DNA of 64,000 nucleotides from positions 62,001 through 126,000 of the forward strand of contig NZ_QRAN01000004.1 in assembly GCF_003457605.1 (NCBI RefSeq), given 5' to 3'. This document shows positions 52,877 through 61,149 of the stretch, piece after piece (the first letter of the stretch is position 1; each line of letters starts with the position of its first letter). The DNA comes from Seongchinamella sediminis. Lineage in GTDB: Bacteria; Pseudomonadota; Gammaproteobacteria; Pseudomonadales; Halieaceae. A program made the position numbers and the translations under genes. Below the pieces are notes generated by a model. That model was not told the DNA's origin, ran no database searches, and saw only the letters and a program-made list of their open reading frames with translations.

Positions 52877-53319
52877 TAGCCGGAGACAGCCTGGACGAAA
52901 GCTGAATTATTCCGCCTGGGACTTTGCTATTCCCCAGAACTGGCCTAAAATCACAAAATCATGTCCCGATTCAATATCCGGTCGTGAGTATGCTTGAGGT
53001 AAAATTTGCAGCTGCTCAGTTGGTGACAAAAATAACGGGTCCAGGCGCCGGAACTGGCGCATACAGGGAAACGGCTGCCGTGAGGGCAGCGGGGCGCTTG
53101 TCCGACAGGCGCGAAGCGCAGGCAAACAGGCGACAGGTATCGCCACATAATGAAGCGATGCGCTCGCCGATGGGTAAATAACAATCAGGGATCCACCAGG
53201 CGCTGTGCTGGCGGCTTGCCTCCATAACAGCAGCAAACACGCTTGGTACCCGGATAAAAATTAGCGGCTGCAGCCGCATTACAAATAACGCACTCAATAC
53301 ACTCGCAGAGGGAAGTAAT
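52877..53319. other. Intergenic region before the DUF1302 cluster
   Basis: The 443-nt gap holds no gene I can support. A short open frame at 52924-53181 has atypical composition and no family. It includes a perfect 14-bp palindrome GCGGCTGCAGCCGC at 53264-53277. This is probably the regulatory region of the DUF1302-RND transcript, possibly for the AraC-type regulator. Confidence 0.5.
53264..53277. promoter_or_regulatory. Palindrome upstream of the DUF1302 gene
   Basis: GCGGCTGCAGCCGC is an exact 14-bp palindrome 43 nt before the DUF1302 start codon. It could be a regulator site or a small hairpin in the leader. Confidence 0.35.
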
Positions 53320-55155
53320 ATGAAGAAGAAGCTGCTCGCCATGTCGGTTCTCGCCGCCATCAGTATGCAAGCTCAGGCCTTTCAGTTCGATACGCCTGAT
53401 GACTGGGAGGTTCGCTGGGACAACACGTTCAAGGCCAATATCATGTCCCGGGTCGAAAAGCAGAACAGGGATGTGTATCTCGGTGGCCGCGGCAACAGCG
53501 CGGTGGGAGCGGGCCTGGCGGATGACGCCGACCTGTCGGTGGATCGCACCAGCCTCGGTCTCGTCAGCACGCGCCTCGATGTGCTGTCCGAATTCGACGT
53601 GATCTGGAAGCAGGACTTCGGTTTCCGTATCAGCGCCTCTGGCTGGTACGACCACGCCTACAAGGATTCCGATCATCCCTCTGACCGCTTCCAGACCTGG
53701 GCTTCACCCAGCGTCGATCCTGGCGAGTACAGTGATTCCGCCGAGGACCTGCATTACTTCGGCGGCGAGATCCTGGATGCGTTTGTGTTCGGTAACTGGT
53801 TCATCGGCGATACGTCGCTGGGCGTGCGCGCCGGTCGCCACACCATCTACTGGGGTAACAGCCTGCTGGCCACCGGCGCCATTGCCGGGGTCGGTGGCGC
53901 GATGGCGCCGGTAGACTTCCTCAAGGCGCTTTCGGTGCCGGGCTCCGAGGCCAAGGAACTGTTCCGTCCCACCGCCAAACTGTCCACCGTGTTCCAGGTG
54001 ACTGATAACCTGACCCTGAACGCCTATTACAGTTTTGAGCACGAACGCTATCGCCTGCCGGAAACCGGTACCTTCTTCAGCCCGGCCGAGGGGCTTACCG
54101 AGGACACCGAATTTGCGACCTTCATCGCCGGCGAGCCCCTGCGGGTCGGTTTGCAGGGCAACAAGGACAAGCACGACAGTGACGAATGGGGTTTCAATGC
54201 CCAGTACTGGGTGGACTCCCTGGCCCTGGAAACCAGTTTCATTTACCTGAACTACGTCGACAAAAACCTGCACGGTCTGCACTCGGGCTTTGACACCGGC
54301 CAGTTGGCGGCAGTCCAGGCACAAGCTGGTAACCCGCTGGCAGGAGCGCTGCTGGCGACCTGGAACGGGGGCTGTGCCGCTGGCGTGCTGGAGCCCTGTC
54401 CGCCGAATACCCCGGTGGTTGATCCGGAAACAGGCACCATCATCGTGGGCCAGTCCCGCTGGCTGTTCAAGGACGATATCGACCTGTATGCCATCTCCCT
54501 GGCCAAGGAAATCGCCGGGATCAGCGTCGGTGCTGACATCGTGCTGCGCAAGGGCACCGGCCTTGCGCCTGACCTGAACGCCTCTTTCCAGCGCTTCTAT
54601 GGTGCGCCGGAGGCGTTTGTTCCCGCTATCGAGGGCGCCCTGGGCCTGGGCCATATCCCCGGTGACTATGAAAGCTATGACTCCAGCAACTATCTCGGCC
54701 CGGTCGGTGATGTCTGGTCCGTGGTGATCAACGGCCTGGGCCTGCTCAAGAGCGGTGCGCTCTGGGACGGCGGCAGCTACATCCTGGAAGCCACGTTCCA
54801 GATGCTCGATGACTGTACCGAGAACTGTGATCTGCTCGACTTCCGCGTCTATGAGAACCGCGTGGTCAGCACTTTCGGCGGGGTATTCAAGCCCACCTGG
54901 TACCAGGTGTATCCCGGCTGGGACCTCAGCGCCATTGCCTCTATTTCCTACACCATTGACGGTGAGAAAAGTCCCTTCACCTTTGGCGGTGACGAGGAGC
55001 GCGGCAGCGGCAGTCTAGGTTTTGAACTGAATATCGACCAGAAGTGGACAGTCGATGCCCGCTATAATGCCTATTTCGGACCCGTTTACGCCGGCATTGG
55101 TGGCTTGTTGAAGGACCGCGACAACATTTCACTCACGGTCAAGCGAACATTCTAG
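53320..55155 (+). CDS. DUF1302 outer-membrane protein
   Basis: A 611-residue secreted beta-barrel. The signal peptide ends at AQA-FQF (residue ~20). The family's start is visible as FQFDTPDDWEVRWDNTFKANIMSRV, and many alternating strands follow, ending with a C-terminal Phe (LTVKRTF) suited to outer-membrane insertion. DUF1302 proteins occur next to DUF1329, YCF48-like and RND genes and are suspected to be outer-membrane channels for hydrophobic compounds, but the function is not established. GAGGGAAG Shine-Dalgarno. First gene of the cluster that ends with the RND protein and the DUF3313 lipoprotein. Confidence 0.85.
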   Translation: MKKKLLAMSVLAAISMQAQAFQFDTPDDWEVRWDNTFKANIMSRVEKQNRDVYLGGRGNSAVGAGLADDADLSVDRTSLGLVSTRLDVLSEFDVIWKQDFGFRISASGWYDHAYKDSDHPSDRFQTWASPSVDPGEYSDSAEDLHYFGGEILDAFVFGNWFIGDTSLGVRAGRHTIYWGNSLLATGAIAGVGGAMAPVDFLKALSVPGSEAKELFRPTAKLSTVFQVTDNLTLNAYYSFEHERYRLPETGTFFSPAEGLTEDTEFATFIAGEPLRVGLQGNKDKHDSDEWGFNAQYWVDSLALETSFIYLNYVDKNLHGLHSGFDTGQLAAVQAQAGNPLAGALLATWNGGCAAGVLEPCPPNTPVVDPETGTIIVGQSRWLFKDDIDLYAISLAKEIAGISVGADIVLRKGTGLAPDLNASFQRFYGAPEAFVPAIEGALGLGHIPGDYESYDSSNYLGPVGDVWSVVINGLGLLKSGALWDGGSYILEATFQMLDDCTENCDLLDFRVYENRVVSTFGGVFKPTWYQVYPGWDLSAIASISYTIDGEKSPFTFGGDEERGSGSLGFELNIDQKWTVDARYNAYFGPVYAGIGGLLKDRDNISLTVKRTF

Positions 55156-55216
55156 GATTGGTCTAGTCTATCTGTGTAACGATTTCAGTACCGTATACGT
55201 ATAAGAGGAATTAACT

Positions 55217-56578
55217 ATGTTGTTCAAGAAATCACTGGCCGCCCTGTGTATCGGTGGCTTTGTCGCCAGCTCCACGCTGGCGGCGGTCTCCCCGGAGGAG
55301 GCAGCCCGCCTGGGCAAGGACCTCACCCCCATGGGAGCCGAAGCCGCCGGTAACGCCGACGGCAGCATCCCGCCCTGGAACCCCAAGGGCACGCCCATTC
55401 CCGCTGACTTTGTCGCTGGCTCCGACAACTACGTCGATGCCTACGCCGGGGAAGAGCCCATTTATACGATCGACGGCAACAACTACAGCGAGTACTCGGA
55501 AGTCCTCACCGAAGGTGCCCGGGCGATGTTTGCAAAGCTGGGCGCCGACGGTTTCAAGATGCACGTTTATCCAACCAAGCGCGATTTTGTCGTGCCCGAC
55601 TGGATCTACGAAAATACCGCCAAGAACGCCACCGGCGCCTCCCTGGAAGATGACGGGCTGCGCATCGCCAACGCCTATCCCGGCGTGCCTTTCCCCATTC
55701 CCCAGTCGGGCCTGGAAGTACTGTGGAATCACCTGACCCGCTACCTGACGGACCACACGGTGGATTACGACACCTACTACGTCAGCTCTAACGGCAAGCC
55801 GATTCTGTCCACCACCGGCTATATCACCAACGTCCTGCCCATGTACCAGGAGCCCGACAAGGTGATCGGTGACATTCCCTGGGTCAAGCTGCGCATCAAC
55901 TACAAGGCCCCGGCCCGCCGCGCCGGTGAAATCCTGCTGGTGCATGAACCGGGCGCCGACTTCACCGAGGGCAAGGGCCGCAAGGCCTGGCAGTACCTGA
56001 CTGGCCAGCGCCGGGTGCGCCTGGCACCGGCGGTGAACTTCGATACCCCCAACCCCGGTGTGGCGGGTACCTCTACTTATGATGACTCCTTCATCATCAA
56101 CGGTTCCCCGGAGCGCTACGACTGGAAACTGATTGGCAAGAAGGAAATGATCATCCCCTACTCCTGCTATGACTTCGTGTTCCAGACCGAGGTCGCGGAT
56201 GTGCTCGGCGAAAAATTCCTCGACCCCGATGTGATTCGCTGGGAGAAGCACCGCGTGTGGATTGTGGAGGCAACCCTGAAGGAGGGTAACCGTCACCTGT
56301 ACAGCAAGCGTCGCTTCTACTTTGACGAGGACAGCTGGCAGGGCCTGGCGGCGGAGAACTACGATGGCCAGGGTAACCTGTGGCGGGTCCAGTTCGCCTA
56401 CGGCGCCAACCTGTACGACATCAAGTCGAATTACCACTTCGCCTACGGTGCTTACGACCTGTTGCAGGGCATTTACAATATCAACACCAAGCCCCTCCCT
56501 GGCGGGTTCAAGAATGGCGTATCCCAGCCGGATAGCTACTTCACGCCCAAGGGTATGGCCCGCGGTGGCGTACGCTAG
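55217..56578 (+). CDS. DUF1329 secreted protein
   Basis: A 453-residue secreted protein with signal peptide (residues ~1-22, cleavage after TLA-AVS). DUF1329 stretches: VSPEEAARLGKDLTPMGAEAAGNADGSIPPWN, RAMFAKLGADGFKMHVYPTKRDFVVPDWIY and GEILLVHEPGADFTEGKGRKAWQYLTGQRRVRLAPAVN. The central region resembles lipoprotein-carrier (LolA-like) folds, so it may ferry a lipophilic ligand in the periplasm; this is inference. The gene follows DUF1302 by 61 nt and is followed by a terminator. Confidence 0.85.
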   Translation: MLFKKSLAALCIGGFVASSTLAAVSPEEAARLGKDLTPMGAEAAGNADGSIPPWNPKGTPIPADFVAGSDNYVDAYAGEEPIYTIDGNNYSEYSEVLTEGARAMFAKLGADGFKMHVYPTKRDFVVPDWIYENTAKNATGASLEDDGLRIANAYPGVPFPIPQSGLEVLWNHLTRYLTDHTVDYDTYYVSSNGKPILSTTGYITNVLPMYQEPDKVIGDIPWVKLRINYKAPARRAGEILLVHEPGADFTEGKGRKAWQYLTGQRRVRLAPAVNFDTPNPGVAGTSTYDDSFIINGSPERYDWKLIGKKEMIIPYSCYDFVFQTEVADVLGEKFLDPDVIRWEKHRVWIVEATLKEGNRHLYSKRRFYFDEDSWQGLAAENYDGQGNLWRVQFAYGANLYDIKSNYHFAYGAYDLLQGIYNINTKPLPGGFKNGVSQPDSYFTPKGMARGGVR

Positions 56579-56592
56579 GCCGATCTGAGGTC

Positions 56593-56624
56593 GGGGGCGT
56601 TGCGTTTGCCACGCCCCTTTTTTT
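56593..56624 (+). terminator. Rho-independent terminator between DUF1329 and YCF48 genes
   Basis: A GGGGCGT/ACGCCCC stem (56594-56600, 56611-56617) with a 10-nt loop and seven T directly after. It lies inside what looks like one operon, so it may be a partial attenuator that sets less YCF48 and RND than DUF1302/1329. Confidence 0.85.
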
Positions 56625-56660
56625 GATTTACGCAAACGTGCAATAAATGGAATAAGTCCC

Positions 56661-57743
56661 ATGGGAATAAGAAAAACGCTGGTTGCCCTGTGTGCCGGGA
56701 TGCTGCTGACACCCTGGACGTCGGTATTGGCCGAGAAATCCTACGACGTGCTCGAACTGCCGGCCGTTCCCAGCGAACTGGCCGAGAAGTCGCTGGTGTT
56801 TGCCATCCACAAATACTTTGACCGGTATTTTGCTGTCGGTCACCGTGGGCATATCCTGTATTCCGAGGACGGCGAGAACTGGACACAGGCAGAAGTGCCG
56901 GTGCGCAGTAGCCTGCTGGATATTCACTTTCCCACGCCGGAGCTTGGCTGGGCTGTGGGTCACGAGGGGGTAATCCTGCATTCCGCCGATGCCGGCAAGA
57001 CCTGGACCAAACAGTACGACGGCCTGCGCTACGGTGAGGAGGGGCTGGCCTATTACCAGGAGCTGGCGACGGAGAACCCGGATAATGAGGATTATCCTTT
57101 CCTGGTGGAGGAGATGGAGTTCGCCATTTCCCAGGGTGCTGACAAGCCGCTGTTCAAGGTGTTTTTCCATGATGCTCAATACGGCCACGTGTTTGGCGCC
57201 TACGGCATGATGCTCAAGACCGAGGATGGTGGCCAGAGCTGGGAGCACGTCCTGCACACCACCGAGAACGACTCGTTTTACCACCTGTTCGACTATGCCC
57301 ACCTGCCCGGCGACGCGCGTTTTTTCCTCAGCGGCGAAGCCGGACTGTTTATGATTGGTGACGCCCGCGAGGAAACTGCCGTAATGACCGAGTCAGTACC
57401 CTGGCAGGGGAGTTTTTTTACCAGCGCCGCCAGCGCCAGTGGTGCTGTCGTCCTGGGCGGGCTCCGCGGTCGCATGTTCCGCACCGAGGATGAGGGCAGC
57501 AGCTGGCAGGAAGTCGAGAAACCGCCGACCAGCTCGATCGTCGATTCCACCATGCTGGACGATGGCCGCATGGTGGTCGCGGGCATTGCCGGTGAATTGC
57601 TGATCAGTGGCGATGACGGCCGCTCCTTCAACTTCCTGCCCCTTGCCAGCGGCAGCCGTGTTTACACCGTAAGCCCGGGCCCCTCTGGCAGCCTGCTGGT
57701 CGGCGGCCCCGCCGGCATCAAAAAGCTGCAGTTACCCCAGTAA
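56661..57743 (+). CDS. YCF48/BNR-repeat periplasmic beta-propeller protein
   Basis: A 360-residue secreted protein with a signal peptide (residues ~1-24, ending VLA-EKS) and Asp-box/BNR repeats: ILYSEDGENWTQA, ILHSADAGKTWTKQ, MLKTEDGGQSWEHV, MFRTEDEGSSWQEV and LLISGDDGRSFNFL. These make a seven-bladed propeller related to the photosystem II assembly factor YCF48/HCF136. In this setting it is not photosynthetic; it probably acts as a periplasmic scaffold or adaptor for the RND protein encoded 24 nt downstream. No catalytic residues are evident. Confidence 0.85.
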   Translation: MGIRKTLVALCAGMLLTPWTSVLAEKSYDVLELPAVPSELAEKSLVFAIHKYFDRYFAVGHRGHILYSEDGENWTQAEVPVRSSLLDIHFPTPELGWAVGHEGVILHSADAGKTWTKQYDGLRYGEEGLAYYQELATENPDNEDYPFLVEEMEFAISQGADKPLFKVFFHDAQYGHVFGAYGMMLKTEDGGQSWEHVLHTTENDSFYHLFDYAHLPGDARFFLSGEAGLFMIGDAREETAVMTESVPWQGSFFTSAASASGAVVLGGLRGRMFRTEDEGSSWQEVEKPPTSSIVDSTMLDDGRMVVAGIAGELLISGDDGRSFNFLPLASGSRVYTVSPGPSGSLLVGGPAGIKKLQLPQ

Positions 57744-57767
57744 ACGAATTTTATCGGAGAGATATCG

Positions 57768-60164
57768 ATGGCGCATTCAGAACAGTCAGACCTTCCGGTA
57801 ATTTCGGATCTGCAGGAGTTTGATTACGACTCCGGGACCTTCCTGGAACGGCTGGTCTTCAACAATCGTGGCATGGTGATGGCGCTTTGCGCCCTGGTGA
57901 CCCTGGTACTGGGCTACCAGGCTACCAAAATCCAGCTCCGGGCCGGATTTGAGAAAACCCTGCCCAAGGCCCACGAGTTCGTGATCAACTACCAGGCCAA
58001 TCGCAACGAGCTGAAGGGGCTGGGCAATAACCTGCGAGTGGTTGTGGCGGTAAAAGAGGGGACCATATTCACCAGGGAGAACCTCAAGTTACTTGAAGAG
58101 GTGAACGACGCGATCTTTTACATCCCCGGGGTGGATCGCAACGGCATGAAATCCCTGTTCACCCCCAACACCCGCTGGCGGGTGGTGACCGAACTGGGCT
58201 TTGAGGGGGGGCCGGTAATTCCCGGCGACTTCGATGGTTCAGAGCGTTCTATCGGCGAGGTGAAACGAAATATTCTCCGGGCGGGCATCATGGGCGACCT
58301 GGTCGCCAACGATGAAAAGTCGGCGGCTATCATTGTGCCACTTCTGGACAAGAATCCGGAAACCGGTGAGCGTCTGGATTACGCCGAACTCAGTGGCAAG
58401 CTCGAGGATATCCGTGACCAGTTCACCGAGGGTAATCCCGATCGCTCCATTCACATTATAGGCTTTGCCAAACTGATCGGCGACCTCATCGACGGCCTGT
58501 TTGCGGTGATGGCCTTCTTTGCCGTGGCGGTGGTCATCGCCACCGCGCTGCTGTACTGGTACACCCGCTGTCTTCGTTCAACGGTAATGGTGATTGCCTG
58601 TACCCTGGTGGCGGTAGCCTGGCAGCTGGGCATACTGTCCATGCTCGGGTATGAGCTGGACCCGTTTTCCATCCTGGTGCCGTTCCTGGTATTTGCTATC
58701 GGGGTAAGTCACGGCGCACAGAAGCTCAACGGTGTGCTGCAGGATATTGGCCGCGGCACCCACCGTTACATCGCCGCGCGTTATACCTTCCGCCGCCTGT
58801 TCCTGGCGGGGGTGACGGCCCTGCTGTCTGACGGTGTGGGCTTTGCGGTGTTGATGATTATCCAGATCCAGGTGATTCAGGATCTGGCGATCACGGCCAG
58901 TATCGGCGTGCTGGTGCTGATTTTCACCAACCTGATCCTGATACCGATTGTGTTGTCCTATACCGGTGTCGGTAAAACCTGCGCCGAGCGGGCGGCACGG
59001 CCGGTCAAGAGTATCGAGGAAATGCACGCCCTGTGGCGCTTCCTGCTCAAGTTTACCAGGCGCGGCCCGGCCGCGGCGGCGATCGTGGTCAGCATTGTGC
59101 TCGCAGGCGTGGGTATCTATGTTGCCCAGGACCTGCAGATTGGTGACCTGGACAAGGGGGCTCCCGAACTGCGACCGGACTCCCGCTACAACAAGGACGT
59201 GGCGTTCATGATGGAAAATTATTCCGTCAGTACCGACGTATTCGCCATCATCGTGAAAACCGCACCCGATGGCTGCATCGATCTTGAGGGGCTGAGCCTG
59301 GCAAACGAGCTGGAGTGGCGCCTGCGCCAGGTGGAAGGCGTGGAAGACGTGCGCGGCCTGAATGTGCGTACCCGGGAAATCATGATGGGTATTAACGAGG
59401 GTTTCCCCAAGTGGCAGGCCCTATTCCGCAACCAGGATACCGTCAACTACGCGGTGAGCGAACTGGTGACCCTGGAATACGTGGATCCGGGCTGTTCCAT
59501 CTGGCCGATGCTGATTTACCTGGCTGATCACAAGGCCGCCACCCTGACCCGGGTGGTGGACACGCTGGATGCGTTCAATGCCGATTGGGGCGAGATCGAG
59601 AAGATCGAGTTCCTGGGCGCCGCGGGCAGCTCCGGCTTTGAGGCCGCCACCAACATTGTGGTGAAAAAAGCCAACCGGGAGATGCTGTTTTATGTCTATG
59701 GCGCTGTAACCCTGCTGTGCATGCTGACATTCCGCTCCATTCCCGGCGTGGTCTGTGCCGTATTGCCCCTGATGCTCACTTCCATTCTCTGTGAGGCCCT
59801 GATGGTGTGGCTGGGCATCGGGGTCAAGGTGGCAACGCTGCCGGTGATCGCACTGGGTGTAGGTATCGGCGTGGATTACGCGCTATACGTGCTAACGGTG
59901 ATCCTGGCCAAGGAGAAGCAGGGAATGGACCTGACCACCGCTTACTACGAAACGCTGAACTTTACCGGGCGGGTAGTGGCGCTGATTGGTGTGACCCTGG
60001 CCGCAGGGGTTATTACCTGGGTCATGTCGCCGATCAAGTTCCAGGCTGATATGGGCATTTTGCTGACCTTCATGTTTATCTGGAACATGTTCGGCGCGCT
60101 GATTCTGATGCCGGCCCTGGCCTGTTTCCTGATCAAACCCAAGCCCGAGGCCGCGACTGCCTGA
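57768..60164 (+). CDS. RND/MMPL-family transporter
   Basis: A 798-residue inner-membrane protein with two repeats of six membrane spans and two periplasmic loop domains (residues ~65-230 and ~450-620), as in MMPL/HpnN proteins. The second half keeps the proton-relay Asp-Tyr pair in GVGIGVDYALYVLTV (Asp703, Tyr704). The equivalent site in the first half reads FAIGVSHGAQKLNG (Ser314, His315), without the Asp. HpnN and related proteins move hopanoids, sterols or lipids across the periplasm with proton motive force. The link with DUF1302, DUF1329 and YCF48 supports lipid or hydrophobic substrate handling. Confidence 0.88.
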   Translation: MAHSEQSDLPVISDLQEFDYDSGTFLERLVFNNRGMVMALCALVTLVLGYQATKIQLRAGFEKTLPKAHEFVINYQANRNELKGLGNNLRVVVAVKEGTIFTRENLKLLEEVNDAIFYIPGVDRNGMKSLFTPNTRWRVVTELGFEGGPVIPGDFDGSERSIGEVKRNILRAGIMGDLVANDEKSAAIIVPLLDKNPETGERLDYAELSGKLEDIRDQFTEGNPDRSIHIIGFAKLIGDLIDGLFAVMAFFAVAVVIATALLYWYTRCLRSTVMVIACTLVAVAWQLGILSMLGYELDPFSILVPFLVFAIGVSHGAQKLNGVLQDIGRGTHRYIAARYTFRRLFLAGVTALLSDGVGFAVLMIIQIQVIQDLAITASIGVLVLIFTNLILIPIVLSYTGVGKTCAERAARPVKSIEEMHALWRFLLKFTRRGPAAAAIVVSIVLAGVGIYVAQDLQIGDLDKGAPELRPDSRYNKDVAFMMENYSVSTDVFAIIVKTAPDGCIDLEGLSLANELEWRLRQVEGVEDVRGLNVRTREIMMGINEGFPKWQALFRNQDTVNYAVSELVTLEYVDPGCSIWPMLIYLADHKAATLTRVVDTLDAFNADWGEIEKIEFLGAAGSSGFEAATNIVVKKANREMLFYVYGAVTLLCMLTFRSIPGVVCAVLPLMLTSILCEALMVWLGIGVKVATLPVIALGVGIGVDYALYVLTVILAKEKQGMDLTTAYYETLNFTGRVVALIGVTLAAGVITWVMSPIKFQADMGILLTFMFIWNMFGALILMPALACFLIKPKPEAATA

Positions 60165-60192
60165 TCCGGCCGTTGGCGGCAAGTGCTATCGG

Positions 60193-60229
60193 GGCGACCA
60201 CCGGGTAACTGCCTGCTGGTCGCCTTTTT
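60193..60229 (+). terminator. Rho-independent terminator after the RND gene
   Basis: GGCGACCA and TGGTCGCC (60193-60200, 60217-60224) form an 8-bp stem with a 16-nt loop, followed by five T. It lies between the RND gene and the lipoprotein gene. Confidence 0.85.
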
Positions 60230-60245
60230 GTCTCTGGAGCAATCA

Positions 60246-60884
60246 ATGAAGTCCCGGCGCTATCTGGTTCTGGCATTGCCCTTATCCCTGTTGGTGGCCT
60301 GCAGTACGCCGCGCGTAGAGCAGCAGCCGGCCACTGAATTCGCCAGCGCGGGATTGCATCGGGCAAGTGATACGGGCTTTGAATCGGCGTTTATCCTGCC
60401 GCAGGCGAATTTGCCCGCCTATGGCGAGGTGCTGTTTGAGCCCTTCAACGCGGGTGATGTGGAGGTGAGCACTACCACCCAGACCGGCACCACGCGCCGG
60501 GATTGGCAGATGACTGCCGAGCGCGAGGACAAACTGGTCGCCGCCTGGCGCAATGCTACCCGTCACGCTTTTGCGGATTACCCCAGAACAGGGGAGGCGG
60601 GTAAGCGGCTGGCAGTCGCAGCGGCCCTGACCCGGCTGAGCCCCGGGCGGGCGACCAATACCTCAGCGGCAAGCCCTGGCTCTTCGGTCAGTAGCAACCG
60701 GGATGTGGTTCATGTGTCGATTGAGATAAGGCTGTTCGATGGGGAGTCCGGACAACTGCTCGCCGTTGTCCGGGATCGCCAGTCGGTAGGTGCGGCGCAA
60801 TGGTCCCGGGCTGCGGGAACCGATATGACCAACCTGTTTAACAGCTGGGCGGCCCTGTTGCATACCCGGGTTTCCGGTCGCTGA
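60246..60884 (+). CDS. DUF3313-type lipoprotein
   Basis: A 212-residue lipoprotein with signal and lipobox LLVACS (Cys19). The mature part shows the DUF3313 pattern: LPAYGEVLFEPFNAGDVEVST near residue 55, RNATRHAFADYP, and VSIEIRLFDGESGQLLAVVRDRQSVG. Function unknown; DUF3313 lipoproteins are often near transporters and may be outer-membrane partners. The ATG at 60246 is chosen because the lipobox then falls at a normal position; an upstream start would add 21 residues. It follows a terminator, so it may depend on read-through or its own promoter. Confidence 0.75.
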   Translation: MKSRRYLVLALPLSLLVACSTPRVEQQPATEFASAGLHRASDTGFESAFILPQANLPAYGEVLFEPFNAGDVEVSTTTQTGTTRRDWQMTAEREDKLVAAWRNATRHAFADYPRTGEAGKRLAVAAALTRLSPGRATNTSAASPGSSVSSNRDVVHVSIEIRLFDGESGQLLAVVRDRQSVGAAQWSRAAGTDMTNLFNSWAALLHTRVSGR

Positions 60885-60887
60885 TGG

Positions 60888-61010
60888 TTAGCGCAGACGC
60901 TGTCCGTGGCGTTCGGAGCCGAGGTCGCCCTCGGAGTGGCCGGAGCCGGTGCATTCCTGCCAGATACCCAGGCCAAGTACGGTTACTGCCAGTGAAAGTA
61001 TATAAGCCAT
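60888..61010 (-). CDS. Small membrane-type peptide (40 residues)
   Basis: A 40-codon frame on the minus strand, begins MAYILSLAVTVLGLGIWQEC, followed by a hydrophilic Ser/Gly/Arg-rich tail ending in RLR. Residues 3-17 are hydrophobic enough for a single membrane span. A GAGAGGG Shine-Dalgarno sits 7 nt before the ATG, which supports translation. No family is recognised. Its upstream region is shared with a divergent LysR gene and includes the 11-bp inverted repeat, so it may be a LysR target. Too short to be judged by codon statistics alone. Confidence 0.5.
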   Translation of the reverse strand: MAYILSLAVTVLGLGIWQECTGSGHSEGDLGSERHGQRLR

Positions 61011-61095
61011 GATGAGACCCTCTCATTACGCCGGCACTCCGGGTGCCAGCCTCATGTTCAATGTAGGGATCGATGCTCTATTCTTCAAATGGCAT

Positions 61096-61118
61096 AAATT
61101 CATTTTAAAAATGAATTT
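61096..61118. promoter_or_regulatory. Perfect 11-bp inverted repeat upstream of LysR gene
   Basis: AAATTCATTTT (61096-61106) and AAAATGAATTT (61108-61118) form a perfect inverted repeat with a 1-nt spacer, in an otherwise GC-rich sequence. A further ATTCATT half-site lies at 61119-61126. Likely operator for the LysR protein at 61150. Confidence 0.75.
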
Positions 61119-61149
61119 TATTCATTCAGCTGCGATGTCGGGACGGTAA

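Noticed and set aside
52924-53181. An 85-codon frame in the DUF1302 upstream region.
   Set aside because: Unusual composition and no Shine-Dalgarno or family; more likely non-coding.
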